Below are positions 56,480 through 64,000 of a stretch of 64,000 nt of DNA, piece by piece (the stretch's first letter is position 1; every line of letters begins with the position of its first letter). Under the pieces are notes generated by a model. The model made no database searches and had not been told where the DNA came from. It worked only from the letters and a program-made list of their open reading frames with translations. The translations under genes were made by a program, and so were the position numbers. The stretch is from Streptomyces hyaluromycini. Its GTDB lineage: Bacteria > Actinomycetota > Actinomycetes > Streptomycetales > Streptomycetaceae. Location of the stretch: the NCBI RefSeq assembly GCF_002217755.1, contig NZ_BCFL01000017.1:834442-898441 (forward strand), given 5' to 3'.

Positions 56480-57377
56480 GCAGCCTCTGGCCACCCCCGC
56501 GGGTGACCAGTCCCGAATCCACGACATCGGCTACCGCGGCTACGACGGCCCCCGCCTCGGCCGCGCGTACGCCCGCCTGTCCCTCTACTCGCAGACCCTG
56601 CGCGGCTCCTACGGCCTCGGCCGCTCGGTGAAGTCCAAGGTGCTGCCGATGCTGCTGTTCGCGGTGATGTGCGTGCCGGCGGCCATCATGGTCGCCGTCG
56701 CCGTCGCCACCAAGGCACACGACCTGCCGGTGCCCTACACCCGGTACGCGATCATCATGCAGGCCGTCATCAGCCTGTACGTCGCCTCACAGGCACCCCA
56801 GGCCGTCTCCCGCGACCTGCGCTTCAAGACCATCCCGCTGTACTTCTCGCGGCCCATCGAGACCGCCGACTACGTCCAGGCCAAGTTCGCGGCCCTGGCC
56901 TCCGCGATGTTCGTCCTCACCGCCGCCCCGCTGGCCGTGCTGTACATCGGCGCCCTGCTCTCCAAGATGGACTTCGCCCACCAGACCAAGGGGTTCGGCC
57001 AGGGACTGCTCTCGGTGGCCCTGCTGTCCCTCCTCTTCGCCGGCATCGGCCTGGTCATCGCGTCGATCACCCCGCGCCGCGGCTTCGGCATCGCCGCCGT
57101 GATCGCCGTACTGACCATCTCCTACGGCGCGGTCTCCACCCTCCAGGCCATCGCCGACTCCCAGGGCAGCACCAGCGCCATCCCCTGGATCGGCCTGTTC
57201 TCGCCGGTCACGCTGATCGGCGGCCTGAGCACCGCCCTGCTCGGCGGCACCAACACCTTCCCGGGCGGCGACGGACCCTCCCACGCCCAGGGCGCGGTGT
57301 ACCTGCTCGTCGTCCTCGGCCTCATCGCCGCGAGCTACGGCCTTCTGCTGCGCCGCTACAAGAAGGTGGGACTGTGA
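56469..57377 (+). CDS. ABC-2-type transporter permease
   Basis: A 302-residue membrane protein with about six helices (LPMLLFAVMCVPAAIMVAVAV; AIIMQAVISLYVASQA; ALLSLLFAGIGLVIASI; VIAVLTISYGAVSTLQ; VYLLVVLGLIAASYGLLL). It pairs with the preceding ATPase, overlapping its end by 11 bp. RFKTIPLYFSRPIETADYV matches a motif also seen as SKPIKRPT in the fourth gene, a common coupling-loop pattern. Substrate unknown. Confidence 0.85.
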   Translation: MAVEQPLATPAGDQSRIHDIGYRGYDGPRLGRAYARLSLYSQTLRGSYGLGRSVKSKVLPMLLFAVMCVPAAIMVAVAVATKAHDLPVPYTRYAIIMQAVISLYVASQAPQAVSRDLRFKTIPLYFSRPIETADYVQAKFAALASAMFVLTAAPLAVLYIGALLSKMDFAHQTKGFGQGLLSVALLSLLFAGIGLVIASITPRRGFGIAAVIAVLTISYGAVSTLQAIADSQGSTSAIPWIGLFSPVTLIGGLSTALLGGTNTFPGGDGPSHAQGAVYLLVVLGLIAASYGLLLRRYKKVGL

Positions 57378-58285
57378 CCACGCTCTCCATCGACCACGTC
57401 TCCCGCTGGTTCGGCAACGTGGTCGCCGTCAACGACATCACCATGACCATCGGCCCCGGCGTCACCGGTCTCCTCGGCCCCAACGGCGCCGGAAAGTCCA
57501 CCCTCATCAACATGATGGGCGGCTTCCTCGCCCCCTCCACCGGCACGGTCACCCTCGACGGCAAGCCGACCTGGCGCAACGAGGCCATCTACAAGCACAT
57601 CGGCATCGTCCCCGAGCGCGAGGCGATGTACGACTTCCTCACCGGCCGCGAATTCGTCGTCGCCAACGCCGAGTTGCAGGGCCTCGGCGCCAAGGCGGCC
57701 CAGAAGGCGCTCGCCACGGTCGAGATGGAGTACGCGCAGGACCGCAAGATCTCGACGTACTCCAAGGGCATGCGCCAGCGCGTGAAGATGGCGTCCGCCC
57801 TGGTCCACGAGCCGTCCCTGCTCCTCCTCGACGAGCCCTTCAACGGCATGGACCCGCGCCAGCGCATGCAGCTCATGGACCTGCTGCGCCGCATGGGCGA
57901 CGAGGGCCGTACCGTCCTCTTCTCGTCCCACATCCTCGAAGAGGTCGAGCAACTCGCCTGGCACATCGAGGTCGTGGTCGCCGGACGGCACGCGGCCAGC
58001 GGCGACTTCCGCAAGATCCGCCGCCTGATGACCGACCGCCCGCACCGCTACCTGGTCCGCTCCAGCGACGACCGCGCCCTCGCGGCCGCCCTCATCGCCG
58101 ACCCCTCCACCTCGGGCATCGAAGTCGACCTGGCCGAGGGCGCGCTGCGCATCCAGGCCGTCGACTTCGGCCGCTTCACCGCCCTGCTGCCCAAGGTCGC
58201 CCGCGACCACGGCATCCGGCTGCTCACGGTCTCGCCGTCCGACGAGTCCCTCGAATCCGTGTTCTCGTACCTGGTCGCGGCGTAG
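57374..58285 (+). CDS. ABC transporter ATP-binding protein
   Basis: A 303-residue ATPase with Walker A GPNGAGKST, signature TYSKGMRQRVKMASAL and Walker B LLLLDEPFNGMDP, and an ABC-2-type C-terminal extension. The GTG start overlaps the permease stop (GTGA). It is a paralogue of the first ATPase, so the cluster probably forms a heteromeric exporter or two related ones. Confidence 0.88.
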   Translation: MTTLSIDHVSRWFGNVVAVNDITMTIGPGVTGLLGPNGAGKSTLINMMGGFLAPSTGTVTLDGKPTWRNEAIYKHIGIVPEREAMYDFLTGREFVVANAELQGLGAKAAQKALATVEMEYAQDRKISTYSKGMRQRVKMASALVHEPSLLLLDEPFNGMDPRQRMQLMDLLRRMGDEGRTVLFSSHILEEVEQLAWHIEVVVAGRHAASGDFRKIRRLMTDRPHRYLVRSSDDRALAAALIADPSTSGIEVDLAEGALRIQAVDFGRFTALLPKVARDHGIRLLTVSPSDESLESVFSYLVAA

Positions 58286-58295
58286 GAGGCCCAAG

Positions 58296-59015
58296 ATGTA
58301 CGACCCCACAGTCGCCCGGCTCACCTACCGAGCCCTTCTCGGCCGCCGCCGGGCCCTCATCCTGGGCGCCCTGCCGCTGTTGCTGATCGCGATCTCCGTC
58401 GTCGTCCGCGGCCTCGCCGGCGCCGACGACCAGACGGCCTCCGACCTGCTCGGCGGCCTCGCCCTCGCCACCATGGTGCCGATCATCGGCGTCATCGCCG
58501 GCACGGGTGCGATCGGCCCGGAGATCGACGACGGCTCGGTGGTGTACCTGCTGTCCAAGCCGATCAAACGGCCGACGATCATCTTCACCAAGCTGATCGT
58601 GGCCATCGCCGTGACGATGGTCTTCTCCGCCCTGCCGACCCTGATCGCGGGCTTCATCCTCAACGGCAACGGCCAGCAGATCGCCGTCGCCTACACGGTC
58701 GCCGCGCTGGTCGCCTCCATCGCCTACGCCGCGCTCTTCCTGCTCCTCGGGACGGTGTCCCGGCACGCGGTGGTCTTCGGGCTCGTCTACGCCCTGGTCT
58801 GGGAGGCCCTGTTCGGCTCCCTGGTCCCCGGCGCACGGACGCTGAGCGTCCAGCAGTGGTCCCTGGCGGTCGCCCACAAGGTGACCGGCGGCGAACTGGT
58901 CACGTCCGACGTCTCCCTGACGACGGGCACGGTGCTGCTGGTCGCGGTGACCGTCCTGGCCACCTGGTACGCCGGCCAGAAGCTGCGCTCGCTGACGCTG
59001 GCGGGCGAGGAGTAG
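58296..59015 (+). CDS. ABC-2-type transporter permease
   Basis: A 239-residue membrane protein with about six helices (ALILGALPLLLIAISVVV; LATMVPIIGVIAGTGAIG; LIVAIAVTMVFSALPTLIAGF; VAALVASIAYAALFLLLGTV; a C-terminal TVLLVAVTVLATWYAG). It starts 10 bp after the second ATPase and completes the four-gene cluster. Confidence 0.86.
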   Translation: MYDPTVARLTYRALLGRRRALILGALPLLLIAISVVVRGLAGADDQTASDLLGGLALATMVPIIGVIAGTGAIGPEIDDGSVVYLLSKPIKRPTIIFTKLIVAIAVTMVFSALPTLIAGFILNGNGQQIAVAYTVAALVASIAYAALFLLLGTVSRHAVVFGLVYALVWEALFGSLVPGARTLSVQQWSLAVAHKVTGGELVTSDVSLTTGTVLLVAVTVLATWYAGQKLRSLTLAGEE

Positions 59016-59094
59016 ACGCCCGCTTTATTGACGGGGGCTTCATCCGGGTCCCGGCACACTGGGCAAAGGGGATGTTCTGTGGAGAGGAACGGGG

Positions 59095-59313
59095 ATGGCT
59101 GAGGGTTTCCGGGACGCCGACGCAGACTGGGACGGCGTGGTGCTGGACGAGGAGTTCATACGGTCCGCGGGGGCGGCGGAGCCGTCCGCGCGAGCGCGGA
59201 TGCTGGCAGCTCGCTGGAAGGCCGAGAAACCCGAGCCGCAGCCGTGGCGGTCGGACGAGCCGCCGGCCGGTTGGTTCTTCAGCAAGGGCCGGCGGCGTTG
59301 GTGGCGCCGGTAG
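59095..59313 (+). CDS. Small conserved-looking hypothetical protein
   Basis: A 72-residue protein, acidic at the N terminus (DADADWDGVVLDEEFIRSA) and strongly basic with tryptophans at the end (WFFSKGRRRWWRR). ATG follows GGAGAGGAACGGGG, a good ribosome-binding site, which supports a real gene. The composition pattern looks like that of small Streptomyces proteins near ABC genes, but I cannot assign it. Confidence 0.68.
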   Translation: MAEGFRDADADWDGVVLDEEFIRSAGAAEPSARARMLAARWKAEKPEPQPWRSDEPPAGWFFSKGRRRWWRR

Positions 59314-59320
59314 GCGGTTC

Positions 59321-59378
59321 TTCGGCTGCGGGGCGGTGGGGGCCGGTCGCGCAGTTCCCCGCGCCCCTGACGGGGCGC
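59321..59378 (-). repeat. Streptomyces intergenic repeat, inverted copy
   Basis: The reverse complement begins GCGCCCCGTCAGGGGCGC and continues GGGGAACTGCGCGACC, matching the copy at 59704-59759 over about 55 bp. Its hairpin end could also act as a terminator for the small gene before it. Confidence 0.78.
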
Positions 59379-59468
59379 TTCAGTGAGCCCTTTTTAATCA
59401 GTGGCGGCCAACTCGGCTCAAAGGCACAGTTGTTGTGTCACCCCACCATCTGGGAGAGGAGCCGGACG

Positions 59469-59531
59469 ATGTCCATGCACGACAGTACGTCCCGCTCCCG
59501 TCAGGGCAGCCTTCGGCGGATCGCCGTGTAG
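59469..59531 (+). CDS. Possible 20-residue peptide
   Basis: ATG at 59469 encodes MSMHDSTSRSRQGSLRRIAV, preceded by GGGAGAGGAGCCGGACG, a strong ribosome-binding site. The Ser/Arg-rich, basic sequence is unlike random GC-rich translation. It lies alone between the intergenic repeat and tRNA-Ser. Could be a genuine small peptide gene or chance. Confidence 0.3.
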   Translation: MSMHDSTSRSRQGSLRRIAV

Positions 59532-59589
59532 CTGCCCGGGGCGGCCGCTTCGAGCACGCGATGGTCGCTCTCGCGTGGGCCGCCCACCC

Positions 59590-59678
<89 letters not shown>

Positions 59679-59703
59679 AAGACATTCAGGAAGCCTCGGC
59701 TGT

Positions 59704-59759
59704 AGCGCCCCTTCAGGGGCGCGGGGAACTGCGCGACCAGCCCCCACACACCCGCAGCC
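59704..59759 (+). repeat. Streptomyces intergenic repeat
   Basis: GCGCCCCTTCAGGGGCGC followed by GGGGAACTGCGCGACCAGC and CACCCGCAGCC. It is an inverted partner of the copy at 59321-59378, the two flanking tRNA-Ser. The hairpin may terminate the tRNA or the convergent HAD transcript. Confidence 0.8.
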
Positions 59760-59770
59760 AACCGACAACC

Positions 59771-60568
59771 TCAGCCGAGCAGACGCTCCAACACCACCGC
59801 GATCCCGTCCTCCTCGTTGGAGGACGTCACCTCGTCCGCCACAGCCTTCAGTTCCTCATGAGCGTTGGCCATGGCCACGCCCCGAGCCGCCCAGGCGAAC
59901 ATCGGGATGTCGTTCGGCATGTCGCCGAAGGCGATCGTGTCGGCGGACTTGAGGCCCAGCCGGCGCGCGGCCAGCGAGAGACCCGTTGCCTTCGACAGCC
60001 CCAGGGGCAGCAACTCGACGATTCCCGCGCCCGCCATGGCCACCGTGACAAAGCCCCCGGCCGCCTGCCGCGCCGCTTCCGCGAGCTCGTCGTCGGACAG
60101 ATCCGGGTGCTGTATGTAGATCTTGTTCAGCGGGGCCGCCCAGAGGTCGGCCACGTCCGTGAAGGGGGTCGACGGAAGATGGCCCGTCACCGCGTACCCC
60201 GGCCCCACCAGCACGTCGCCGTCGAGGCCGTCACGGCTCGCCGCCAGGTACAGCGGGCCGACCTCGGCCTCGATCTTCGCGAGGGCGACCCCGGCCAGCT
60301 GCCGGTCCAGTGTCACGGACGTCAGCAGGCGGTGCGCCCCGGCGTCGTACACCTGCGCCCCCTGGGCGCACACGGCGAGGCCCTCGTAGCCGAGGTCGTC
60401 GAGGATGTGCCGGGTCCAGGGGGCTCCGCGGCCGGTGACGACGATGTGCGTGGCGCCCGCCGCGGTGGCCGCGGCGAGCGCGTCACGGGTGCGCTGCGAG
60501 ATCGACTCGTCGGAGCGCAGCAGCGTCCCGTCGAGGTCGGTGGCGATGAGCCCGTAGGGGAAGCTCAC
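59771..60568 (-). CDS. HAD-superfamily hydrolase, Cof type
   Basis: A 265-residue HAD-IIB phosphatase: [25 protein letters not shown], the C2 cap and [13 protein letters not shown]. Substrate unknown. The GTG start overlaps the serS stop (GTGA), so it is translationally coupled behind serS. It is a paralogue of the HAD gene at 26.0-26.9 kb. Confidence 0.88.
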   Translation of the reverse strand: MSFPYGLIATDLDGTLLRSDESISQRTRDALAAATAAGATHIVVTGRGAPWTRHILDDLGYEGLAVCAQGAQVYDAGAHRLLTSVTLDRQLAGVALAKIEAEVGPLYLAASRDGLDGDVLVGPGYAVTGHLPSTPFTDVADLWAAPLNKIYIQHPDLSDDELAEAARQAAGGFVTVAMAGAGIVELLPLGLSKATGLSLAARRLGLKSADTIAFGDMPNDIPMFAWAARGVAMANAHEELKAVADEVTSSNEEDGIAVVLERLLG

Positions 60569-61842
60569 CGGGACACCGGCTCCAGGACCTCCCGGCCGCC
60601 CAGGTACGGGCGCAGCACCTCGGGCACGTACACCGAACCGTCGGCCTGCTGGTGGTTCTCCAGGATCGCCACGATGGTCCGCGGCACGGCACACAGCGTG
60701 CCGTTGAGCGTGGCCAGCGGCTTGACCTGCTTGCCGTCGCGGACCCGGATCGACAGCCGGCGGGACTGGAACTCGGTGCAGTCCGACGTCGACGTCAGCT
60801 CGCGGTACTTGCCCTGCGTCGGGATCCACGCCTCGCAGTCGAACTTGCGGGCGGCCGAGGCGCCGAGGTCACCGGTGGCGACGTCGATGACGCGGAACGG
60901 CAGTTCAAGCGAGGTCAGCCACTGCTTCTCCCAGGCCAGCAGCCGCTGGTGCTCCGCCTCCGAGTCCTCGGGGGCGACGTAGGAGAACATCTCCACCTTG
61001 TCGAACTGGTGGACGCGGAAGATGCCCTTGGTGTCCTTGCCGTGCGAACCGGCCTCGCGGCGGAAGCAGGGCGAGAAGCCGGCGTAGCGCAGCGGGAGGC
61101 GCTCGGCGTCGATGATCTCGTCCATGTGGTACGCGGCGAGGGGCACCTCGGACGTGCCGACCAGGTAGAGGTCGTCCTTGTCGAGGTGGTAGACGTCCTG
61201 GGCCGCCTGGCCGAGGAAGCCGGTGCCCGCCATGGACTGCGGGCGGACCAGCGCCGGGGTCAGCATCGGCGTGAAGCCGGCCTCAGTGGCCTGGGCGATC
61301 GCCGCGTTGACGAGCGCCAGCTCCAGCAGGGCGCCGACGCCGGTCAGGAAGTAGAAGCGGGAGCCGGAGACCTTGGCGCCGCGCTCGACGTCGATCGCGC
61401 CGAGCAGCTGGCCCAGCTCCAGGTGGTCCTTGGGCTCGAAGCCCTCGGCGCCGAAGTCACGGATCGTGCCGTGCTCCTCAAGGGTGACGAAGTCCTCCTC
61501 GCCGCCGACGGGGACGTCGGGGTGGACGAGGTTGCCGAGCCTGAGCAGCAGCTCATGGGCCTCGGCGTCGGCGGCGTCGCGCTCGGCGTCGGCGGTCTTG
61601 ACGTCGGCCTTCAGCTGCTCGGCCTTCTTCAGCAGCTCGGCCTTCTCGTCGGCGGAGGCCTTGGGGATGAGCTTGCCGAGCTGCTTCTGTTCGTTGCGCA
61701 GCTCGTCGAAGCGGACGCCGGAGGACCTGCGCCGCTCGTCGGCAGAGAGGAGGGAGTCGACGAGCGCGACGTCCTCTCCACGGGCGCGCTGGGACGCGCG
61801 CACACGGTCGGGGTCCTCACGGAGCAGGCGAAGGTCAATCAC
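60565..61842 (-). CDS. serS: Seryl-tRNA synthetase
   Basis: A 425-residue class II aaRS that charges tRNA-Ser. The N-terminal antiparallel coiled coil (about 30-105) binds the tRNA variable arm. Motif 2 is [20 protein letters not shown] and motif 3 includes [18 protein letters not shown] at 61842 opens [17 protein letters not shown], the family's usual start. Its tRNA-Ser(GCU) lies about 0.9 kb downstream. Upstream is a DnaA-box cluster. Confidence 0.96.
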   Translation of the reverse strand: MIDLRLLREDPDRVRASQRARGEDVALVDSLLSADERRRSSGVRFDELRNEQKQLGKLIPKASADEKAELLKKAEQLKADVKTADAERDAADAEAHELLLRLGNLVHPDVPVGGEEDFVTLEEHGTIRDFGAEGFEPKDHLELGQLLGAIDVERGAKVSGSRFYFLTGVGALLELALVNAAIAQATEAGFTPMLTPALVRPQSMAGTGFLGQAAQDVYHLDKDDLYLVGTSEVPLAAYHMDEIIDAERLPLRYAGFSPCFRREAGSHGKDTKGIFRVHQFDKVEMFSYVAPEDSEAEHQRLLAWEKQWLTSLELPFRVIDVATGDLGASAARKFDCEAWIPTQGKYRELTSTSDCTEFQSRRLSIRVRDGKQVKPLATLNGTLCAVPRTIVAILENHQQADGSVYVPEVLRPYLGGREVLEPVSR

Positions 61843-62372
61843 GTAGCCAAGGCTACCGGTGCGGGGTTGCCCCTCACGAATCACTATTCGTACGTGTTCC
61901 GAATCGCGGCTTACGTTGCGTTATGGGGGAATTGCCTAGCGTGTCAATAAAAAGTGTCTCACTCCCTGGGACGGGGCAAGCGCGGGGCCTGCGGTTGACT
62001 GGATTCCCTTGTGGAGAACGGAACTTGGGGGTGCGGTTGTCCACAGGTATCCACGCCCTCCCAAGAGTTATCCACAGGCTGTGTGGATGGGGTGTGGACT
62101 TCGGAATTGATCACTCCGCAGGCGACCTGTGAAGAGAGGAATTCCCGGTTCAAACCATGACAACACCCTCTTTCGAGTGGAAAGGCGTCGCTCCAAAAGA
62201 TGAACCATGGGAAACGAGTGGACGAAGGGTGATGTGGGCGAGTGGGGCCGTGCCGGCGGCCTGTAGGGCGATTTGTCGACAGACTCATGCTTCGCTGTCG
62301 ACTTGTCCCCAGGTCGAGATGGGCACCTGTGGATAACTCCTGTGGATAACGAAGATATGAGGGTACGACTGG
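61843..62372. promoter_or_regulatory. DnaA-box cluster between serS and pheA
   Basis: 530 bp without a gene. Perfect boxes: TTGTCCACA at 62037, TTATCCACA at 62068, TGTGGATAA at 62328 and at 62341. One-mismatch boxes: TGTGGAGAA at 62010, TTGTCGACA at 62273 and TTGTCCCCA at 62303. Two-mismatch sites lie at 62047, 62082 and 62093. This is far above chance for such GC-rich DNA. High-affinity DnaA-box clusters outside oriC, which titrate DnaA, are known in S. coelicolor. The region also holds the serS promoter. Confidence 0.85.
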
Positions 62373-63308
62373 TTAGAAGCGGCCGTCCTGGCAGCGCGCC
62401 ACCCAGTCGGCGGCCGCCATGAACTCCTCGTCCGACGTTCCCGGCCGGGTGGGCCCCGCGGCCTCGCCCGGCTTGATGTCCGCCCGCGGGTAGGAGCCCA
62501 GGAACCGCACCTGGCGGCAGATCCGCTTCAGCCCCATCAGGGCCTCCGCCACCCGCCGGTCGGAGATGTGGCCCTCGGCGTCGATGCAGAAGCAGTAGTT
62601 GCCGATGCCGGCTCCGGTCGGCCGGGACTGCAGCAGCATGAGGTTGATGCCCCGGGTGGCGAACTCGCCGAGCAGGTCGCGCAGCCCGCCGGGGTGGTCG
62701 TCGTTCTGCCAGAGCACGACCGATGTCTTGTCCGCTCCGGTGGGGGCGGCGGGCCGGGCCGGGCGGCCGACCAGGACGAACCGGGTCTGCGCGTTCTCCG
62801 CGTCGTGGATCCCGGTCTCCAGGGCCTCCAGGCCGTACCGCTCGGCCGCGAACTCGCCGGCGAACGCGGCGTCGTAGCGGCCCTCCTGGACCAGGCGGGC
62901 GCCGTCCGCGTTGGAGGCGGCGGACTCCCAGAGGGCGTCCGGGAGGTGGGCCCGCAGCCAGTTGCGGACCTGGGGCTGGGCCACCGGATGGGCGGTCACC
63001 GTCTTGATCTCGGAGAGCTTGGTGCCGGGGCGGACCAGCAGGGCGAAGGTGATCGACAGCAGCACCTCGCGGTAGATCGTCAGCGGCTTGCCCGCGACCA
63101 GCTCGTCGAGGGTCGTGGTGACCCCGCCCTCGACGGAGTTCTCGATCGGCACGAACGCGGCCTCGGCCTCGCCGTTGCGCACGGCGTCCAGCGCGGACTG
63201 CACGGAGACGTACGGGATCAGCTCCCGGGTGGCGGACTCCGGAAGGGTGCGCAGGGCGACTTCGGTGAAGGTGCCTTCGGGACCGAGATACGCATAGCTC
63301 GCTGGCAT
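62373..63308 (-). CDS. pheA: Prephenate dehydratase
   Basis: A 311-residue monofunctional prephenate dehydratase, converting prephenate to phenylpyruvate in phenylalanine synthesis. It has YAYLGPEGTFTEVAL at the N terminus, VPIENSVEGGVTTTLDEL, and the catalytic threonine in AQTRFVLVGRP. A C-terminal ACT domain (GGLRDLLGEFATRGINLMLLQ) is expected to give feedback control by phenylalanine. No chorismate mutase domain. ATG 63308. Confidence 0.95.
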   Translation of the reverse strand: MPASYAYLGPEGTFTEVALRTLPESATRELIPYVSVQSALDAVRNGEAEAAFVPIENSVEGGVTTTLDELVAGKPLTIYREVLLSITFALLVRPGTKLSEIKTVTAHPVAQPQVRNWLRAHLPDALWESAASNADGARLVQEGRYDAAFAGEFAAERYGLEALETGIHDAENAQTRFVLVGRPARPAAPTGADKTSVVLWQNDDHPGGLRDLLGEFATRGINLMLLQSRPTGAGIGNYCFCIDAEGHISDRRVAEALMGLKRICRQVRFLGSYPRADIKPGEAAGPTRPGTSDEEFMAAADWVARCQDGRF

Positions 63309-63473
63309 GTCCCTCACCCTAATGGGCGCAGGGAGACGCGGCTCACTTGTCTCATCGGATCCACTCGACCGGGTGGTTTGAAGACCGGAAACGCACCAAT
63401 AGTGATCAGAAGCCACTGTGGTAACCGGGCGCCGACCGGGTAGCGACCGGGTACACCCGGGTACGCCCGGGAA

Positions 63474-64000
63474 TCAGCCCTCCAGGAGCCGCTGCCCCAC
63501 ATACTCCCCGGCCGCCGCGCCGCCCGGCACCGCGAACAGGCCGCTCGCCTCGTGCCGGATGTACTGCGACAGCGCGTCCCCGCGGTCCAGCTTCCGCTGC
63601 AGCGGCACGAACCCGCGCAGCGGATCGGCCTGCCAGCAGACGAAGAGCAGCCCCGCGTCCGGTGTCCCGTCCGCGTCGATGCCGTCGTGGTACGAGAACG
63701 GGCGCCGCAGGATGGCCGCACCCCCGTTCTGGTCGGGCCGGGTGATCCTGGCATGGGCGTTGATCGGGACGACGTACTCTCCGTCCGCCCTGGCCTTCTC
63801 CAGGTCCATCGCCGTCGTCTCGGTGCCCCCGGACAGCGGCGCCCCGTTCGACTTCTTCCGCCCGATCACGTTCTCCTGGGCCGTGAGCGACAGCTTCTCC
63901 CAGTCGTCGAGGAGCATGCGGATCCGGCGTACGACGGCGTAGGAGCCGTTCGCCATCCACCCCGGCTCGCCCGACGACGGTACGAAGATCCGCTGGTCGA
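63474..64000 (-). CDS. DyP-type peroxidase/deferrochelatase, 3' part (runs off window)
   Basis: The C-terminal 175 residues of a dye-decolourising peroxidase of the EfeB type. WMANGSYAVVRRIRMLLDDWE, ITRPDQNGGAAILRRPFSYHDG (with the haem region) and GLLFVCWQADPLRGFVPLQR are characteristic. It uses peroxide to oxidise haem-linked substrates or to release iron from haem. The N terminus, with the GXXDG motif and any Tat signal, lies beyond the right edge. Confidence 0.88.
   Translation of the reverse strand, partial: DQRIFVPSSGEPGWMANGSYAVVRRIRMLLDDWEKLSLTAQENVIGRKKSNGAPLSGGTETTAMDLEKARADGEYVVPINAHARITRPDQNGGAAILRRPFSYHDGIDADGTPDAGLLFVCWQADPLRGFVPLQRKLDRGDALSQYIRHEASGLFAVPGGAAAGEYVGQRLLEG

Noticed and set aside
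59036..59094. Terminator after the ABC cluster
   Set aside because: The stem near 59016-59035 is only about 4-5 bp and not convincing.

Overview
The window is chromosomal DNA of a Streptomyces or very close relative. The sequence is very GC-rich with strong third-position GC bias and many GTG/TTG starts. It carries the sporulation pair ssgR-ssgA, a Rex-type operator in front of cydAB-cydCD, and seven parS or parS-like sites (GTTTCACGTGAAAC). Together with DnaA-box clusters this places it close to oriC. The order ssgR-ssgA, thiC, hisC-like, cydABCD, serS, pheA matches what I recall of the S. coelicolor oriC-proximal core; this is from memory, not from a search.

Layout. 0-19.5 kb: core genes (HAD phosphatase, flavohaemoprotein-like reductase, LysR regulator, cystathionine gamma-lyase-like enzyme, low-MW tyrosine phosphatase, ssgRA, a YibE/F membrane protein, thiC under a TPP riboswitch that contains two parS-like sites, an HxlR/quinone-reductase pair, a metallophosphoesterase, a LacI regulator, a histidinol-phosphate aminotransferase-like gene). 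19.5-26 kb: cytochrome bd oxidase cydA, cydB and a fused CydDC exporter behind a perfect Rex palindrome. 26-27.66 kb: a HAD hydrolase and the 3' part of an LLM-class (F420-type) oxidoreductase gene.

27,661-50,065: an integrative mobilizable element of about 22.4 kb, inserted inside that LLM gene by a large serine recombinase. The 5' part of the interrupted gene lies just beyond the far end (50,066-50,287). Backbone genes are the integrase, a small ORF, a DnaB/RepA-like helicase, a DUF2637-type membrane protein, a MobC-like protein and a relaxase. Cargo is a TPR-type HTH regulator coupled to a GNAT enzyme; a coupled operon of a putative 2OG/Fe hydroxylase, nucleotidyltransferase, LOG-like protein, phosphoribosyltransferase and HAD phosphatase, followed by a full-length second alanyl-tRNA synthetase; a second GNAT enzyme; an intact copy of the very LLM gene the element disrupts; and a three-gene module ending in a Ser/Thr kinase that may be defensive. 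In the cargo LLM copy the 42 bp matching the attachment site is recoded synonymously at 10 of 14 codons with no amino-acid change. It looks like a rescue copy made invisible to the element's own integrase, and it is the most notable observation here.

50-64 kb: core genes again: kptA, a MerR regulator with an apparent one-base frameshift, an alpha/beta hydrolase-SDR fusion with an M24 peptidase, a four-gene ABC-2 exporter cluster, tRNA-Ser(GCU) between inverted copies of an intergenic repeat, a HAD hydrolase, serS, a 340-bp DnaA-box cluster, pheA and the 3' part of a DyP-type peroxidase. No CRISPR array, rRNA or insertion sequence was seen.
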